The notes: generated from the sequence alone by a model not told the origin. Shown: positions 15,560 to 25,693, counted from the stretch's first letter. The stretch: DNA of 64,000 nt from Leucobacter zeae (GCF_016758175.1 NZ_QYAB01000001.1:735256-799255), one strand, 5' to 3'. Translations and numbers: made by a program.

Positions 15560-17494
15560 TCAGGCGAGCGGCAGGCTCGCGCGCACGCGGAATCCACCGC
15601 CGTCGACCGGCCCGGCCGCGACGGTGCCGCCGAGCGCCTGCGTGCGCTCGCGCACGCCCGACAGGCCGAGGCCCGCGCCGGGCGCGGCCTCGCGGCGCCC
15701 CGACGGATCGGCCGGGCCGTTGCGCACCTCGACATCGAGCCGGTCGTCGCGGGCGTGCACGCCGACCGCGATGTCCGAACCCGGTGCATGGCGCACCGCG
15801 TTGCTCAGCGCCTCCTGCACCACGCGGTAGGCGGTGAGCCCGACCGCGGGCGGGATCGCGGCGGCGCCGTGTCGCTCCGCGTCCGATCCGATGCCCGACA
15901 CGCCGAGGGAGATGGCCGCGCCCGATCGCCGCGTCGCATCGACGAGCGCCGGGATGTCGTCGAGAGTCGGCTGCGGCGCGAGCGCGGCCTCGCGCTCGTC
16001 ATCGGTCGAACGGAGCAGCACGAGCAGGCTCCGCATCTCCGAGAGCGCCTGGCGCGAGGACTGCGCGATCGACGCGAACTCCTCGCGCACGTCGGGGGCG
16101 AGGCCGGGCAACCGGTACTCGGCCGTCGTCGCCTGAACGCTGATCACCGACATGCTGTGCGCCACGACGTCGTGCAGTTCCTGCGCGATCCGGGTGCGTT
16201 CATCGAGCTCGCGGCGCTGCGCGCTGAGGTCGGCGTTGGCACGGCGCTCCGCGCGCAGCGCCCCGCGGCTGGACGCGAGTGCGCGGAGCGCCGCGGCGAC
16301 CGCCGCGACGCCGAGCGTGACGCTCGCCGAGACGATGAGGCCGGCGACGGCCGCCTCGGGGGCGCCGCCGACGACCCGCGGCAGTACGGCGAGCAGCACG
16401 GCGGCCTGCGGCGCGAGCCATGCGATCAGCGCCTGCGGCCACGGGTGCCTGAGCGCCACGAGCAGCACGATGACCGACTGGATCACGATCCCCGCGGCGG
16501 GCCACGGCCAGGGCCACTCCGTGGAGCTCGAGGCGAGCAGTGCCGTGGCCACCGCGGCTGCGGTCTGCACGGCGGTGCCGACCGCCGGTCGCCGTACGAC
16601 GAGGAGCACGGCCGCGGCCTGCGCCGCCGAAACGAGCATCGCCGCGACCGAGGGCATCCCGTAGAGCACCGCGAGCACGGGCCAGCCGACGGCGATCGTG
16701 GCCACGGCCGCGACTCCCGCGCAGATCCACGACCAGCCCGCGGCGGAGATCCGCGCTGGGGTTCCGAGGCCCGCTCCGCGCGGCGCGGCGCGGTCGGGCC
16801 GCGCGGGCACATCGGCGCTCGCGGGATCCTCGAGCTCCGCGCCGAGCGCCGCGGCGGTCGTCGCCGCCTCGAGCCAGGCGAGCCCGCGCATCACGAACGG
16901 CAGCGTCAGGAGCAGGATGACGCCGGCGACGAGCTGGAACCCGGCATCGAGCGCGAAGGAGTGCGCCAGCGCGTCAGGCGTGGCGCCGGCGGTGATCCCC
17001 TCGAGGATCAGACCGGCCAGCGTCACATCGTCGGGCGGGAGGAAGCCGCCCCAGAACCAGTAGGTCAGGCCGGCGAGCGCGCCGAGCGTCCACGCGGCGG
17101 CGATCGAGAAGGTGAGTGCGCGCAGCGGGAACGCGACGAGGCCCTCGAAGGCCAGATCGAGCCAGCGTCGCGGATCCGTCACGCGCCTGATCCACCCCGA
17201 GAACCCCGGGGCGCTGGGCGCGTACTCGACAGTCGGCAGGGCGAGCCCCCAAGCGCGCACGCGGGCGCGCGACAGCTGGGCGAACCCCGAGGCGATCGTG
17301 AGCGCGACGGGCAGCAGCAGCGCGCCGATCCACACGATCAGCGTGCCGACCGCCAGCGAGAAGAGCGGGACGAGCACCGCGAACGCGCACAGCGACAGGA
17401 AGAACCCTGGCAGCACGAGCGCGTAGTCCCGGGCGAGGCCGGCGATGCCGAAGCGGTGCGTGCGCCTGGCGGCGGGGAGCGGGGTCGTCACCAT
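15560..17494 (-). CDS. Sensor histidine kinase (NarL-partner type)
   Basis: A 644-residue membrane kinase. The N-terminal part (about 1-250) is a multi-helix sensor of the 'putative sensor' type with PSAPGFSGWIRRVTDPRRW between helices; a second set of hydrophobic segments runs to about 405. The HisKA_3 phosphoacceptor is H441 in ELHDVVAHSMSVISVQ. The ATPase has an N box near 562-571 (EALSNAVRHA) and a G box GAGLGLSGVRERT near 606-618. ATG 17494 has AGGAG 8 nt upstream and begins 1 nt after the stop of the DMT gene, so both are one operon. The partner is probably the response regulator at 18586. The stimulus is unknown, with cell-envelope stress a guess. Confidence 0.93.
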   Translation of the reverse strand: MVTTPLPAARRTHRFGIAGLARDYALVLPGFFLSLCAFAVLVPLFSLAVGTLIVWIGALLLPVALTIASGFAQLSRARVRAWGLALPTVEYAPSAPGFSGWIRRVTDPRRWLDLAFEGLVAFPLRALTFSIAAAWTLGALAGLTYWFWGGFLPPDDVTLAGLILEGITAGATPDALAHSFALDAGFQLVAGVILLLTLPFVMRGLAWLEAATTAAALGAELEDPASADVPARPDRAAPRGAGLGTPARISAAGWSWICAGVAAVATIAVGWPVLAVLYGMPSVAAMLVSAAQAAAVLLVVRRPAVGTAVQTAAAVATALLASSSTEWPWPWPAAGIVIQSVIVLLVALRHPWPQALIAWLAPQAAVLLAVLPRVVGGAPEAAVAGLIVSASVTLGVAAVAAALRALASSRGALRAERRANADLSAQRRELDERTRIAQELHDVVAHSMSVISVQATTAEYRLPGLAPDVREEFASIAQSSRQALSEMRSLLVLLRSTDDEREAALAPQPTLDDIPALVDATRRSGAAISLGVSGIGSDAERHGAAAIPPAVGLTAYRVVQEALSNAVRHAPGSDIAVGVHARDDRLDVEVRNGPADPSGRREAAPGAGLGLSGVRERTQALGGTVAAGPVDGGGFRVRASLPLA

Positions 17495-17495
17495 G

Positions 17496-18476
17496 TCAGC
17501 TTCTCCTATTCGCCGCCGCGGCGCCATCCAGCGTCCGTTCCAGCGGTGCGGCACCAGCGGTGACGGGTGCACGGGCCGCACCGGGCCCATCGGGATGGTT
17601 CTTGATGATGCCCGCGACGCCGCAGCAGGCGACGAGTCCGCTCGCGATGAGGAGCAGCAGGGCGACCGGGGGCATCGGGGCGTACTCTCCGAGGAGCGCC
17701 GCGCCCACCGCCACCGCGATGACGGGGTCGATCACGGTCAGCCCGGCGAGCACCGTCTCGGGCGGCCCGCTCGCGTAGGCCGTTTGCACGAGCCACGCGC
17801 CCAGAGCAGACGCCGCGGCGAGGAGCAGCAGGAGCAGGCCGAGGAGGGGGAGCGGGATCGCGGTCTGCGCGGCGGCGGAGCCGATCCCCTCCGGCGCGCG
17901 CAGGATCCCGAGCGCCGCGGCGGAGACGACGTGCGCGGTCGCTGCGACGGCCCCGAAGAGCACGCCGGCGCCGACGACTCGCGCGAGGTGCCCGGCGCGC
18001 CTCCGTGCCGCGACGGCGCCGAGCGCGATGAGCGCGACCAGCGCCCATACCAGCCGCAGCGCCTCGGGCTCCGCCGCGGTCGTATCGCGCACGAATGCCG
18101 ACGAGATGCCGACGAACGCGACGACGGAGAGGCCCGACAGGCCGATCCCGCGCACGAGCCCCCGGTTCATGCGCACACCGAGCGCGCGGGCGCTGATGAC
18201 GGCCGCGCAGATCAGCGCGAGCACGCCGACCGGCTGCACGAGCGCGATCGGGGCGAGGCCGAGCGCGAGGATGTTGAGCGCCGTCGCGAGCACGATGACG
18301 CCGGTGCCCAGCAGCCACGCCGGGTCGCCGAAGGCGCGCAGCACGGCTGCGCGGCCGCGTTCGCGCGGCTCGGACGGACCCGCCGTCCGTGCCCGGACGG
18401 CGCGGTGCTGCAGGTGCGTGCCGAGCGCGAGGCCGACCGCGCCGACGGCCGCGATGAGGACGGGAATGAGGATCAT
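17496..18476 (-). CDS. DMT superfamily (EamA/NIPA-like) membrane transporter
   Basis: A 326-residue protein with about nine or ten hydrophobic helices, resembling the drug/metabolite transporter superfamily (VLIAAVGAVGLALGTHLQHRA at the N-terminus; LAPIALVQPVGVLALICAA; PPETVLAGLTVIDPVIAVAV in the second half). The tail is hydrophilic. Start ATG 18476 has TACGGT 7 nt upstream and no ribosome site, the leaderless pattern seen repeatedly here. It is the first gene of an operon with the histidine kinase. Substrate unknown; possible roles are export of a compound sensed by the kinase or cation transport. Confidence 0.82.
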   Translation of the reverse strand: MILIPVLIAAVGAVGLALGTHLQHRAVRARTAGPSEPRERGRAAVLRAFGDPAWLLGTGVIVLATALNILALGLAPIALVQPVGVLALICAAVISARALGVRMNRGLVRGIGLSGLSVVAFVGISSAFVRDTTAAEPEALRLVWALVALIALGAVAARRRAGHLARVVGAGVLFGAVAATAHVVSAAALGILRAPEGIGSAAAQTAIPLPLLGLLLLLLAAASALGAWLVQTAYASGPPETVLAGLTVIDPVIAVAVGAALLGEYAPMPPVALLLLIASGLVACCGVAGIIKNHPDGPGAARAPVTAGAAPLERTLDGAAAANRRS

Positions 18477-18585
18477 GGCGTTCACCGTACGCGCGGATCC
18501 GCCCGGGGGCGTCACCCCGGAGTGCCGTCCGCGTGATACCCGAGAGGGATCCTGGCCGATCGTCGCGGTCACTATCATCGAGATC

Positions 18586-19272
18586 ATGGTGCAACCCGGT
18601 GCGGAGGATCCCGCGATCAGAGTCGCGATCATCGACGACCAGGCCATGGTGCGCGAGGGGTTCGGGGCGCTGCTCGGCGCGCAGGAGGACATCGACGTCG
18701 TCGGCAGCGCGGCCGACGGCGACGAGGCGGTGCAGCTCGTCAAGCGGACGCGGCCCGACGTCGTGCTGATGGACATCCGCATGCCGCGGATGAACGGGCT
18801 CGACGCCACGCGGGAGGTCCTCGCGATGCCCGGTCTCTCCCACCCCCGCGTGATCATCCTCACCACGTTCGACGCGGACGAGTACGTGTTCTCGGCGCTG
18901 CGGGCCGGCGCGAGCGGATTCCTGCTCAAGGACGCGACCGCCGACGCCCTCGTCTCGGCGGTGCGCGTCGTTGCCGCGGGAGACGCGCTGCTCGCCCCGT
19001 CCATCACGAGCAAGCTGATCGCCGACTACGCGGCGCGCCCGGCGCCGCGCGACCGCTCGGCGGTGCTCGCGCACCTCACCGCGCGCGAGCTCGAGGTCAT
19101 GGAGCTCATCGCCACCGGACGCTCCAACGGTGAGATCGCCGGCGAGCTCTTCCTCTCCGAGCAGACGATCAAGACGCACGTCTCGCGCGTGCTCGCCAAG
19201 CTCGAGCTGCGGGACCGCGCCCAGATCGTGGTCGCGGCGTACGAGACGGGCCTCGTCAACGCGGGCGGCTGA
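18586..19272 (+). CDS. NarL/FixJ family response regulator
   Basis: A 228-residue regulator: receiver domain about 11-125 with the acidic pair DD (AIIDDQ), phosphoacceptor aspartate in DVVLMDIRMP, and conserved T and K (IILTTFD, FLLKDA); LuxR-type helix-turn-helix about 160-220 (LTARELEVMELIATGRSNGEIA). It is transcribed away from the DMT-kinase operon, with start codons 109 bp apart, and toward a membrane acyltransferase. TATCAT lies 7 nt before the ATG, suggesting a leaderless mRNA. It is the probable partner of the kinase. Confidence 0.95.
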   Translation: MVQPGAEDPAIRVAIIDDQAMVREGFGALLGAQEDIDVVGSAADGDEAVQLVKRTRPDVVLMDIRMPRMNGLDATREVLAMPGLSHPRVIILTTFDADEYVFSALRAGASGFLLKDATADALVSAVRVVAAGDALLAPSITSKLIADYAARPAPRDRSAVLAHLTARELEVMELIATGRSNGEIAGELFLSEQTIKTHVSRVLAKLELRDRAQIVVAAYETGLVNAGG

Positions 19273-19314
19273 GCCGCGGATCACTCCGCCGTCGCGGGAG
19301 GTTCACTCCGAAGG

Positions 19315-19350
19315 GTGACGCGCTGAGCGCTGGCATCCCCGTAGCGTCAC
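19315..19350. promoter_or_regulatory. Inverted repeat before acyltransferase gene
   Basis: Arms GTGACGC (19315-19321) and GCGTCAC (19344-19350) are perfect inverted repeats separated by 22 bp, in the gap between the response regulator and the acyltransferase. It could be a binding site for that regulator or a weak terminator. Confidence 0.35.
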
Positions 19351-19377
19351 TGCTCGACCCCGACGCTAGGAGCCGAG

Positions 19378-20820
19378 ATGACCCTCACCCGACCGCCCAT
19401 CGCCGCCGCCGCGGCGGCATCCGCACCCGCCCCTGGTGCCCCCGCAAGGGATACGACCATCGACGCCGTGCGGGCGGGGTCGCTGCTCGTCGTGGTGGTG
19501 CTGCACGCGCTGATGGTCGGGGTATGGGTCGATGCGGGAGGCGGGCTGAGCACCGCCGTCGCGCTCGCGGGCCGGCCCTGGTTCGTCCCCGCGACGTGGG
19601 CCATGCAGGTCATGCCGCTCTTCTTCATCGCGGGCGGCTTCGTCTCGCTCATGCAGTGGCGACGCATGCGAGCGCGCGGGGCGACGCCGCGCGAGTACAT
19701 CGCGGCGCGGGTGCGCCGTCTCGCCGTTCCCGCAGCGATCCTGGCCGCAGCGGTCGGGGCGGCGCTCCTCGCGGCGCGCGCGCTGGGCGCCGACCCCGAT
19801 CTGCTCGCCGAGGCCGGTCTGCGCATCGGGCAGCCGCTGTGGTTCCTCGCGGTCTACCTGGGCGTCACCGCGCTCGTGCCGTCGATGGCCGCGTTGCACG
19901 AGCGGCGTCCGCTGCTCACGATCGCGGGGCTCGGGGCAGCCGTGCTCGCGGTCGACGTGCTCGGCACGCGCGCCGGGTCCCCGCTCGGGTACCTCAACCT
20001 CGCCCTGGTCTGGCCGCTCATGCAGCAGATCGGTTTCGCGATGCTCGACGGCGCGTGCGCGACGTGGTCTCGGCGGCGCCTGACCGCCGGAATGCTCGCG
20101 GCGGTCGCGGCGGTCTTCGTGCTCATCGCGCTCGGGTGGTCCCCGGACATGCTCGTCAACCTGAACCCGCCGACCGCCGCCATCGCTCTGCTCGGCACCG
20201 CGCAGTTCTTCGGACTGATGCTCCTGCGCCCCCGGCTCGGCGCGCTCACGAGCGCGCCGGCGGTCGCCCGAGCAGCGGAGCGCGCCTCCGCCTGGGCGAT
20301 GGGCGTCTACCTCTGGCACATGCCGCTCATCCTCGCGCTCGCCGCAGCGCTCTGGGCGGCGGGATTCCCGCTTCCCGAGCCGCACAGCGCCGCCTGGTGG
20401 GCGACGCGCCTGCCGTGGGTCGTCGTGATCCTCGCCATCGTCGTCCCGTTCGCCGCGCGCATCGTCCGCGTCGACGAGCCGGCGCTGCGGCTGGCGGACC
20501 GCATCGTCCGCAGGCTCGGAGCGGCAGCGACGGGGCCGGGCGCTGGCGTTCTCCGGGGGCGGGCGGTCTCGGCCATCGCGCATCCGGCGGTGTTCGTGCC
20601 CGCAGCGATCGCGGGAACGTCGTCGGCGCTGCTCGTCGGGCTCGACGAGCCGGTCGCGGCACTCGCCGCCACCGGGCTCCTGGGGGCGGCGGCCGTCGGG
20701 GCATCGATCCGGTCGCTGCCGGCAGCGGCGACGCTCAGCGTCGCGGCCTCCCCGTTCCTCCCGATTCTACTCCGCGCGGCCGAACGGGGGATGGGAGCGC
20801 GGCGGACGGCGCGGGCGTAG
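19378..20820 (+). CDS. Membrane acyltransferase (acyltransferase 3 family)
   Basis: A 480-residue integral membrane protein of the acyltransferase 3 type, which moves acyl groups onto sugars, lipids or wall polymers. Supporting features: RDTTIDAVRAGSLLVVVVLH at about residues 24-43 (R and H in the first helix are the expected catalytic pair), a PLFFIAGGFVS segment, RVRRLAVPA after helix 3, and about ten more helices. The C-terminal third has three extra hydrophobic helices. ATG 19378 has TAGGAG 6 nt upstream. It lies 105 bp after the response regulator gene, suggesting control by that two-component system. Acceptor unknown. Confidence 0.85.
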   Translation: MTLTRPPIAAAAAASAPAPGAPARDTTIDAVRAGSLLVVVVLHALMVGVWVDAGGGLSTAVALAGRPWFVPATWAMQVMPLFFIAGGFVSLMQWRRMRARGATPREYIAARVRRLAVPAAILAAAVGAALLAARALGADPDLLAEAGLRIGQPLWFLAVYLGVTALVPSMAALHERRPLLTIAGLGAAVLAVDVLGTRAGSPLGYLNLALVWPLMQQIGFAMLDGACATWSRRRLTAGMLAAVAAVFVLIALGWSPDMLVNLNPPTAAIALLGTAQFFGLMLLRPRLGALTSAPAVARAAERASAWAMGVYLWHMPLILALAAALWAAGFPLPEPHSAAWWATRLPWVVVILAIVVPFAARIVRVDEPALRLADRIVRRLGAAATGPGAGVLRGRAVSAIAHPAVFVPAAIAGTSSALLVGLDEPVAALAATGLLGAAAVGASIRSLPAAATLSVAASPFLPILLRAAERGMGARRTARA

Positions 20821-20873
20821 ACTCGCGGGGTCCGCCGCAGGGCGGGCCCCGCTCCGACGCGAACAGGAGACAT

Positions 20874-21503
20874 GTGACCCGCGAGTACCAGCGACCCGTG
20901 CTGCAACCGACCGCCGACTTCGACTGGATCATCGGATCCGACGAGCCGGGGGCTGCGCACCGTCTCGCCCAGGAGACCTCCTGGGCGCTGCTCGACCGCG
21001 TCCGCCGGGGCGCCGACGCCGCGGTCGTCGAGCGGGTGGTCGGCCTCGCCTCGGGAACCGGTCTCGACGACATCGCCGAGCTCTGGGCGCATCAGGGCAC
21101 GCACTCGCTGGCCGGGGTGCTGTGGCGGCTGTACCTGCTGCGCCGAGTCGTCGCCTCCGACCCCGAGGGCTCCGCCGACCTGTTCCGCCGCGGGGTCGGC
21201 GCCGCGGCCACGATCGACCCGATCGTGGCCGGCGCGGCCGAGCCGGTCACCCCCGACTCGATCGCCGGACTCTGCGATACGATCCTGCGCGGTGCGTTCG
21301 TCGGCGATCTCGGCGCCGCCCTCGACCGTTCGGCGAGCTACTGCCGCATCATGGCCCTCGGGGCGGCGGACCTCGCCGATACTCGGGACGCGCTCGACGA
21401 CGCGCACGCCGAGCAGCTCACGACCCGCGCGCTGCGCTACTCGACGATCGCGCAGGAACTGCACGCCGGTTCCCGGCGCTGGCGCGACGGCACCCTCGCC
21501 TGA
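20874..21503 (+). CDS. Conserved hypothetical helical protein
   Basis: A 209-residue soluble, largely helical protein with no signal peptide or membrane segment. I recall similar proteins in Microbacteriaceae without a firm function, sometimes labelled as polymerase subunits without basis. Recognisable stretches are FDWIIGSDEPGAAHRLAQET near the N-terminus and WRLYLLRRVVASDPEG near residue 85. GTG 20874 is chosen because AGGAGA precedes it by 6 nt; the frame is open far upstream only as a shadow of the acyltransferase gene. A TAGACT at 20819-20824 may be its -10 box. Confidence 0.78.
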   Translation: MTREYQRPVLQPTADFDWIIGSDEPGAAHRLAQETSWALLDRVRRGADAAVVERVVGLASGTGLDDIAELWAHQGTHSLAGVLWRLYLLRRVVASDPEGSADLFRRGVGAAATIDPIVAGAAEPVTPDSIAGLCDTILRGAFVGDLGAALDRSASYCRIMALGAADLADTRDALDDAHAEQLTTRALRYSTIAQELHAGSRRWRDGTLA

Positions 21504-21566
21504 CCCGCGCACGGCACCGTGGCGCTCCCGGACGCGGGCCCTCTGGGAGGATCCCGCGCCCTGCGT

Positions 21567-21645
21567 TACACTGGTGGCGCCGGGCCGCAGTAACCCCGGG
21601 CTCCAATTTTCGCCGCTTCGAGCGGCCTTCCGCCGAGAGGCGTTC
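21567..21645 (+). ncRNA. Candidate structured RNA: -10 box then three hairpins
   Basis: TACACT (21567-21572) is followed by three compact inverted repeats: CCGGG/CCCGG about 21581-21602, GCCGCT-TCG-AGCGGC about 21612-21626, and CGCC-GAGA-GGCG about 21633-21644, the last with a GNRA tetraloop. The genes on both sides end here, so no plus-strand gene follows. It could be a small RNA or simply a two-way 3' end of the flanking genes. No known RNA family was recognised. Confidence 0.3.
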
Positions 21646-21701
21646 TGCGGCTCGGTTCTTCTGCTCCCGCCGCACGTCGCAGCGACGCTCGGGGCCTCGG
21701 C

Positions 21702-23702
21702 TCACGCCACGTGCACCCAGGGGCGCCTCGTGATCTCGGGCTCGGCCGCTCGCAGCACCTCCCGCGTCATCGGTGCGATCTCGCCGACGCCGAACAGCAG
21801 GAACTTCAGGAGGTTCCGGATCGGGCTGCCCTCGGTCCACCGGAAGTAGACGTGCGGCGTGCAGCCGATGTGCTGCCGAAGGTGCAGCGATACCGCGGCG
21901 ATCGCGTTCGGCACCGAGCTGCTGCGCACGGTGAGCACGCGGAAGCCGTGGTGCGAGACGCCCCTCACGACGAGCTCGCCCTCGAAGTCGGAGCTGTCCG
22001 AGACCTCGATCTCGATGAAGAGCGCGCGGTCATCCGGCAGCCGGTGCGCGAGGCGGGCGTGCCGCAGCTTCAGCGCGTACCGTTCGGGGGAGCGGTCGTC
22101 GGGTTCGTGCGCGATGAGCCGCAGGGCCCCGTTCGGCGCCTCAGCCGTGGCATCGACCACGTACTGGGCCGCGACCGGGTCGAGGCGGACCGCCGTGGCG
22201 CGCAACTCGGTCGCACGCGCGACGCGGGACACGAAGCTCACCGCGATGATGCCCACGATGAAGCAGGCGGCGATCTTGATGCCGTCGGGCCGCTCGATGA
22301 CGTTCGCGACCGTCGTGTAGACGAAGACGGCGCTCACGATCCCGAACCCGATCGTCGCGCCCCGCTGGCCGGCGCTGCGCGCCGCGAGCGTCACCGCGAT
22401 CGACGCCGAGGTGATGAGCACGAGCACGCCGGTCGCGTATGCCCCGCCCTGCGCGTCGACGCTGGCCTGGAAGACGATCGTCACGAAGAACGCGATCGCG
22501 GTGAAGACCAGCACCAGAGGGCGGGTGGCGCGCGCCCACGCCGGCGCCATGCCGTAGTGCGGCAGGTACCGCGGCACGAGGTTCAGCAGCCCCGCCATCG
22601 CCGAGGCGCCGGCGAACCACAGGATCGCGATCGTGATGAGGTCGTAGGCCGTGCCGAAGCCGTCGCCCAGGAAATGGTGGGCGAGGTACGCGAGCGCCCT
22701 GCCGTTCGCCTCGCCGCCCTCCTCGAACTCCGCAGCGGGGATGAGCGCCACGGTCGTGATCGACGAGGTGATGAGGAAGCCGCTCATGATGAGGGCCGAG
22801 GTGGTGAGCAGGCGCTTCGCGCCGCGGATCCGGCCCGCGGGGTCCGCCTCGGTGTCGCCGCGGTCACCGCGGATCTGCGGCATGACGGCGACGCCCGTCT
22901 CGAACCCCGAGAGCCCGAGCGCGAGCTTCGGGAAGACGACGAGCGCGATCGCGACGACGAAGATCGGGTTGCCGTGCTGCGTGGTGAGGACGGTCCACCA
23001 GTCGCCCAGCACGATCGGGTTCTCGAAGAGATGGACGACCGACACGACCACCACGACGAGGTTGACGAGCAGGAACGCGCCCACGAGCACCGTCGCGAGC
23101 CGGATCGCCTCGCGGAAGCCGCGCAGGAAGACCACGCCGAGGCCGGCGAGCAGCGCCAGCGTGATCACGACCTCCTCGCCGTGCAGCGCCTTCGGGGCGA
23201 ACGGGTTCTCGACGAGGTGGGCGGTGGCGTCGGCTGCCGAGAGCGTCATGGTGATCATGAAGTCGGTCGCCGCGAAACCGAGCAGGCCGAGGATCGCGAG
23301 CTTGCCGCTCCACCGGGGGAGGTGCCTGGCGAGCATCGAGATGGACCCCGTGCCGTGCGGACTCTCCTGCGCCACCCTGCGGTAGACGGGGAGCGCGCCT
23401 GCGAGCGTCACGATCACCAGTACGATCGTCGCGATCGGGGCGACGGCGCCCGCCGCGAGCGCGGCGATGGCGGGCTGGTAGCCGAGCGTCGAGAAGTAGT
23501 CGACGCCCGTGAGGCACATGACGCGCAGCCAGTGCTGGCGGCGGTGCCCATCGGGGCGGCCGTGGGGGCCGGTCTGCTGGCCCGGGGCCTCAGCGGTCTC
23601 GGCGAGGAGCCAGTAGCGGAAAGCGGCTCCTCGCCCGGGTTCAGAAGGTTCTTCCGGGGCGGTCTCGAGCGACGAGCTCGATCCTGCGATGCGGTGGTTC
23701 AC
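21702..23702 (-). CDS. APC superfamily permease (KUP/KimA-like, possible K+ or amino acid importer)
   Basis: A 666-residue membrane protein: about 55 hydrophilic residues, then roughly twelve hydrophobic helices (about 60-500), then a cytosolic domain of about 160 residues. The first helix carries [18 protein letters not shown] and helix 3 follows [19 protein letters not shown], which match the amino acid-polyamine-cation superfamily and resemble potassium importers of the KUP/KimA branch more than amino acid permeases. The C-terminal domain could bind a ligand, as in KimA-like proteins. GTG 23702 is supported by TACTGT 6 nt upstream and no ribosome site (leaderless). Substrate is not proved. 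Confidence 0.8.
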   Translation of the reverse strand: MNHRIAGSSSSLETAPEEPSEPGRGAAFRYWLLAETAEAPGQQTGPHGRPDGHRRQHWLRVMCLTGVDYFSTLGYQPAIAALAAGAVAPIATIVLVIVTLAGALPVYRRVAQESPHGTGSISMLARHLPRWSGKLAILGLLGFAATDFMITMTLSAADATAHLVENPFAPKALHGEEVVITLALLAGLGVVFLRGFREAIRLATVLVGAFLLVNLVVVVVSVVHLFENPIVLGDWWTVLTTQHGNPIFVVAIALVVFPKLALGLSGFETGVAVMPQIRGDRGDTEADPAGRIRGAKRLLTTSALIMSGFLITSSITTVALIPAAEFEEGGEANGRALAYLAHHFLGDGFGTAYDLITIAILWFAGASAMAGLLNLVPRYLPHYGMAPAWARATRPLVLVFTAIAFFVTIVFQASVDAQGGAYATGVLVLITSASIAVTLAARSAGQRGATIGFGIVSAVFVYTTVANVIERPDGIKIAACFIVGIIAVSFVSRVARATELRATAVRLDPVAAQYVVDATAEAPNGALRLIAHEPDDRSPERYALKLRHARLAHRLPDDRALFIEIEVSDSSDFEGELVVRGVSHHGFRVLTVRSSSVPNAIAAVSLHLRQHIGCTPHVYFRWTEGSPIRNLLKFLLFGVGEIAPMTREVLRAAEPEITRRPWVHVA

Positions 23703-23768
23703 GGCGCAACAGTACGCCCGAAGGAATCGCGCGAAGCTGGGAATCGGTTGTGAGTGGGCTCCGCGCGC

Positions 23769-24548
23769 CTACCCGAAGCGGCCGGAGACGTAGTCCTCGG
23801 TCGCCTGGACCGACGGCGTGGAGAAGATCTTCGAGGTGTCGTCGTACTCGATGAGCTTGCCGGGCTTGCCGGTTCCCGCGATGTTGAAGAACGCCGTGCG
23901 GTCGGAGACGCGCGACGCCTGCTGCATGTTGTGGGTCACGATGACGATCGTGTACTCCTGCTTGAGCTGATCGATGAGGTCCTCGATCGCGAGCGTCGAG
24001 ATCGGATCGAGCGCGGAGCACGGCTCGTCCATGAGGAGGACCTCGGGGGAGACCGCGATCGCGCGGGCGATGCAGAGTCGCTGCTGCTGGCCGCCCGACA
24101 GGCCGGAGCCCGGCTTGTCGAGGCGGTCCTTGACCTCGTTCCAGAGGTTCGCGCCGGTGAGGGACTTCTCGACGAGGTCGTCGGCGTCGCCCTTCGAGAT
24201 CTTGCGGCTGTTCAGGCGGACTCCGGCGAGGACGTTCTCCCGGATCGACATCGTGGGGAACGGGTTCGGGCGCTGGAACACCATGCCCACCTGGCGGCGG
24301 ACGAGCACCGGGTCGACGCCGGGGCCGTAGAGATCCTCGCCGTCGAGCAGCACGCTGCCCTCGACCCGGGCCCCGGGGATCGCCTCGTGCATGCGGTTGA
24401 GCGTGCGGAGGAAGGTCGACTTGCCGCAGCCGGACGGGCCGATGAAGGCCGTGACGCTGCGGGGCTCGATGTCGATCGAGACGCCCTCGACGGCCAGGAA
24501 CTTCGAGTAGTAGACGTTGAGGTCGGAGACCTCGATGCGCTTGGACAT
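23769..24548 (-). CDS. pstB: Phosphate ABC transporter ATPase PstB
   Basis: The 259-residue ATPase of the high-affinity phosphate importer. Walker [10 protein letters not shown] is at 37-45, the signature LSGGQQQ at 150-156 and Walker B LLMDEP at 171-176, with the Pst-typical [14 protein letters not shown] insert and FQRPNPFP Q-loop. ATG 24548 follows AAGGAA. It is the last gene of the pstSCAB block, 24 bp after pstA. No phoU follows in the window. Confidence 0.97.
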   Translation of the reverse strand: MSKRIEVSDLNVYYSKFLAVEGVSIDIEPRSVTAFIGPSGCGKSTFLRTLNRMHEAIPGARVEGSVLLDGEDLYGPGVDPVLVRRQVGMVFQRPNPFPTMSIRENVLAGVRLNSRKISKGDADDLVEKSLTGANLWNEVKDRLDKPGSGLSGGQQQRLCIARAIAVSPEVLLMDEPCSALDPISTLAIEDLIDQLKQEYTIVIVTHNMQQASRVSDRTAFFNIAGTGKPGKLIEYDDTSKIFSTPSVQATEDYVSGRFG

Positions 24549-24572
24549 GGTTTCCTTACGTGGGGTGGGAGA

Positions 24573-25649
24573 TCAGCGGCCGGTCTTCGGTGAGAACCAC
24601 CGGGCGACGAGGCGGGCGAGCAGGTTCAGCGCCATGACGATGAGGATGAGGACGAGGGCCGCGGCCCAGGCGCGGTCGATGAACGCGAACGCGGGGTTGC
24701 CCTGGTTCATGAACTGAGTGTAGACGTACACGGGCAGGGACTGCATGCGGTCCTGGAAGAGGTTGTAGTTCATGGACGCGGTGAAGCCGGCGGTGATGAG
24801 CAGCGGCGCGGTCTCGCCGATCACACGGGCGACGGCGAGCATGACGCCCGTCGTGATGCCGGCGATCGAGGTGGGGAGGACGACCTTGAGGATCGTGCGC
24901 CACTTCGGCACGCCGAGGGCGTACGCCGCCTCGCGCAGCTCGTTGGGCACGAGGCGCAGCATCTCCTCGCTCGAACGGACTACGACGGGAATCATGAGCA
25001 CCGACAGCGCCACGGCGCCGACGATGCCCATGCGGACGCCCGGGCCGAAGAAGAGGGCGAAGAGCGCGTAGGCGAAGAGGCCGGCGACGATCGACGGGAT
25101 GCCGGTCATGACGTCGACGAGGAACGTGATCGTCTTCGCGAGGCGGCCGCGGCCGTACTCGACGAGGTAGATCGAGGTCATGAGGCCGAGGGGCACCGAG
25201 ATGACCGTCGCGGCGAGCGTGATGAGCAGTGTGCCCACCATCGCGTGCAGCGCGCCGCCGCCCTCGCCGGTGACGTTGCGCATCGACGAGTTGAAGAACT
25301 CGCCGTCGAAGCGCGCGAGGCCGTTGCTGATGACCGTGATGCCGACCGAGACGAGGGGCACGACCGCGAGCAGGAAGGCGCCCGAGACGAGCGCGGTGAC
25401 GAAGCGATCCATCGCCTGCCTGCGGCCCTCGACGGACGCCGACAGGATCGTGATGACCACGATGTACGCGATCGCGCCGACGACGACGGCACCGGGGATC
25501 GAGAACGCCGACCCCGAGGCCGCCGCGAGCAGGCCGAAGAGCGCGAATGCCGCGAGCAGGCTGCCGCCCAGCACGACCCAGGGAGTGCGGCGCGAGAGGC
25601 GGTTGCCGGCGAGGGCGGAGCCCGCGAGGCCGGGGCGGACGGTGATAGC
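24573..25649 (-). CDS. pstA: Phosphate ABC transporter permease PstA
   Basis: A 358-residue inner-membrane subunit of the phosphate importer with about seven helices and the EAA-type loop EAAYALGVPKWRTILKVVLP near residue 250. The start chosen is GTG 25649, with AGAGG 9 nt upstream. An in-frame ATG at 25694 overlaps the pstC stop and would add 15 basic residues; it is a real alternative given the coupling. Pairs with PstC and is energised by PstB. Confidence 0.95.
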   Translation of the reverse strand, partial: AITVRPGLAGSALAGNRLSRRTPWVVLGGSLLAAFALFGLLAAASGSAFSIPGAVVVGAIAYIVVITILSASVEGRRQAMDRFVTALVSGAFLLAVVPLVSVGITVISNGLARFDGEFFNSSMRNVTGEGGGALHAMVGTLLITLAATVISVPLGLMTSIYLVEYGRGRLAKTITFLVDVMTGIPSIVAGLFAYALFALFFGPGVRMGIVGAVALSVLMIPVVVRSSEEMLRLVPNELREAAYALGVPKWRTILKVVLPTSIAGITTGVMLAVARVIGETAPLLITAGFTASMNYNLFQDRMQSLPVYVYTQFMNQGNPAFAFIDRAWAAALVLILIVMALNLLARLVARWFSPKTGR

Positions 25650-25693
25650 CACGGGAGCGATCCTCTTTTCTTTCCTGGTGGACTGCTGGAGCA

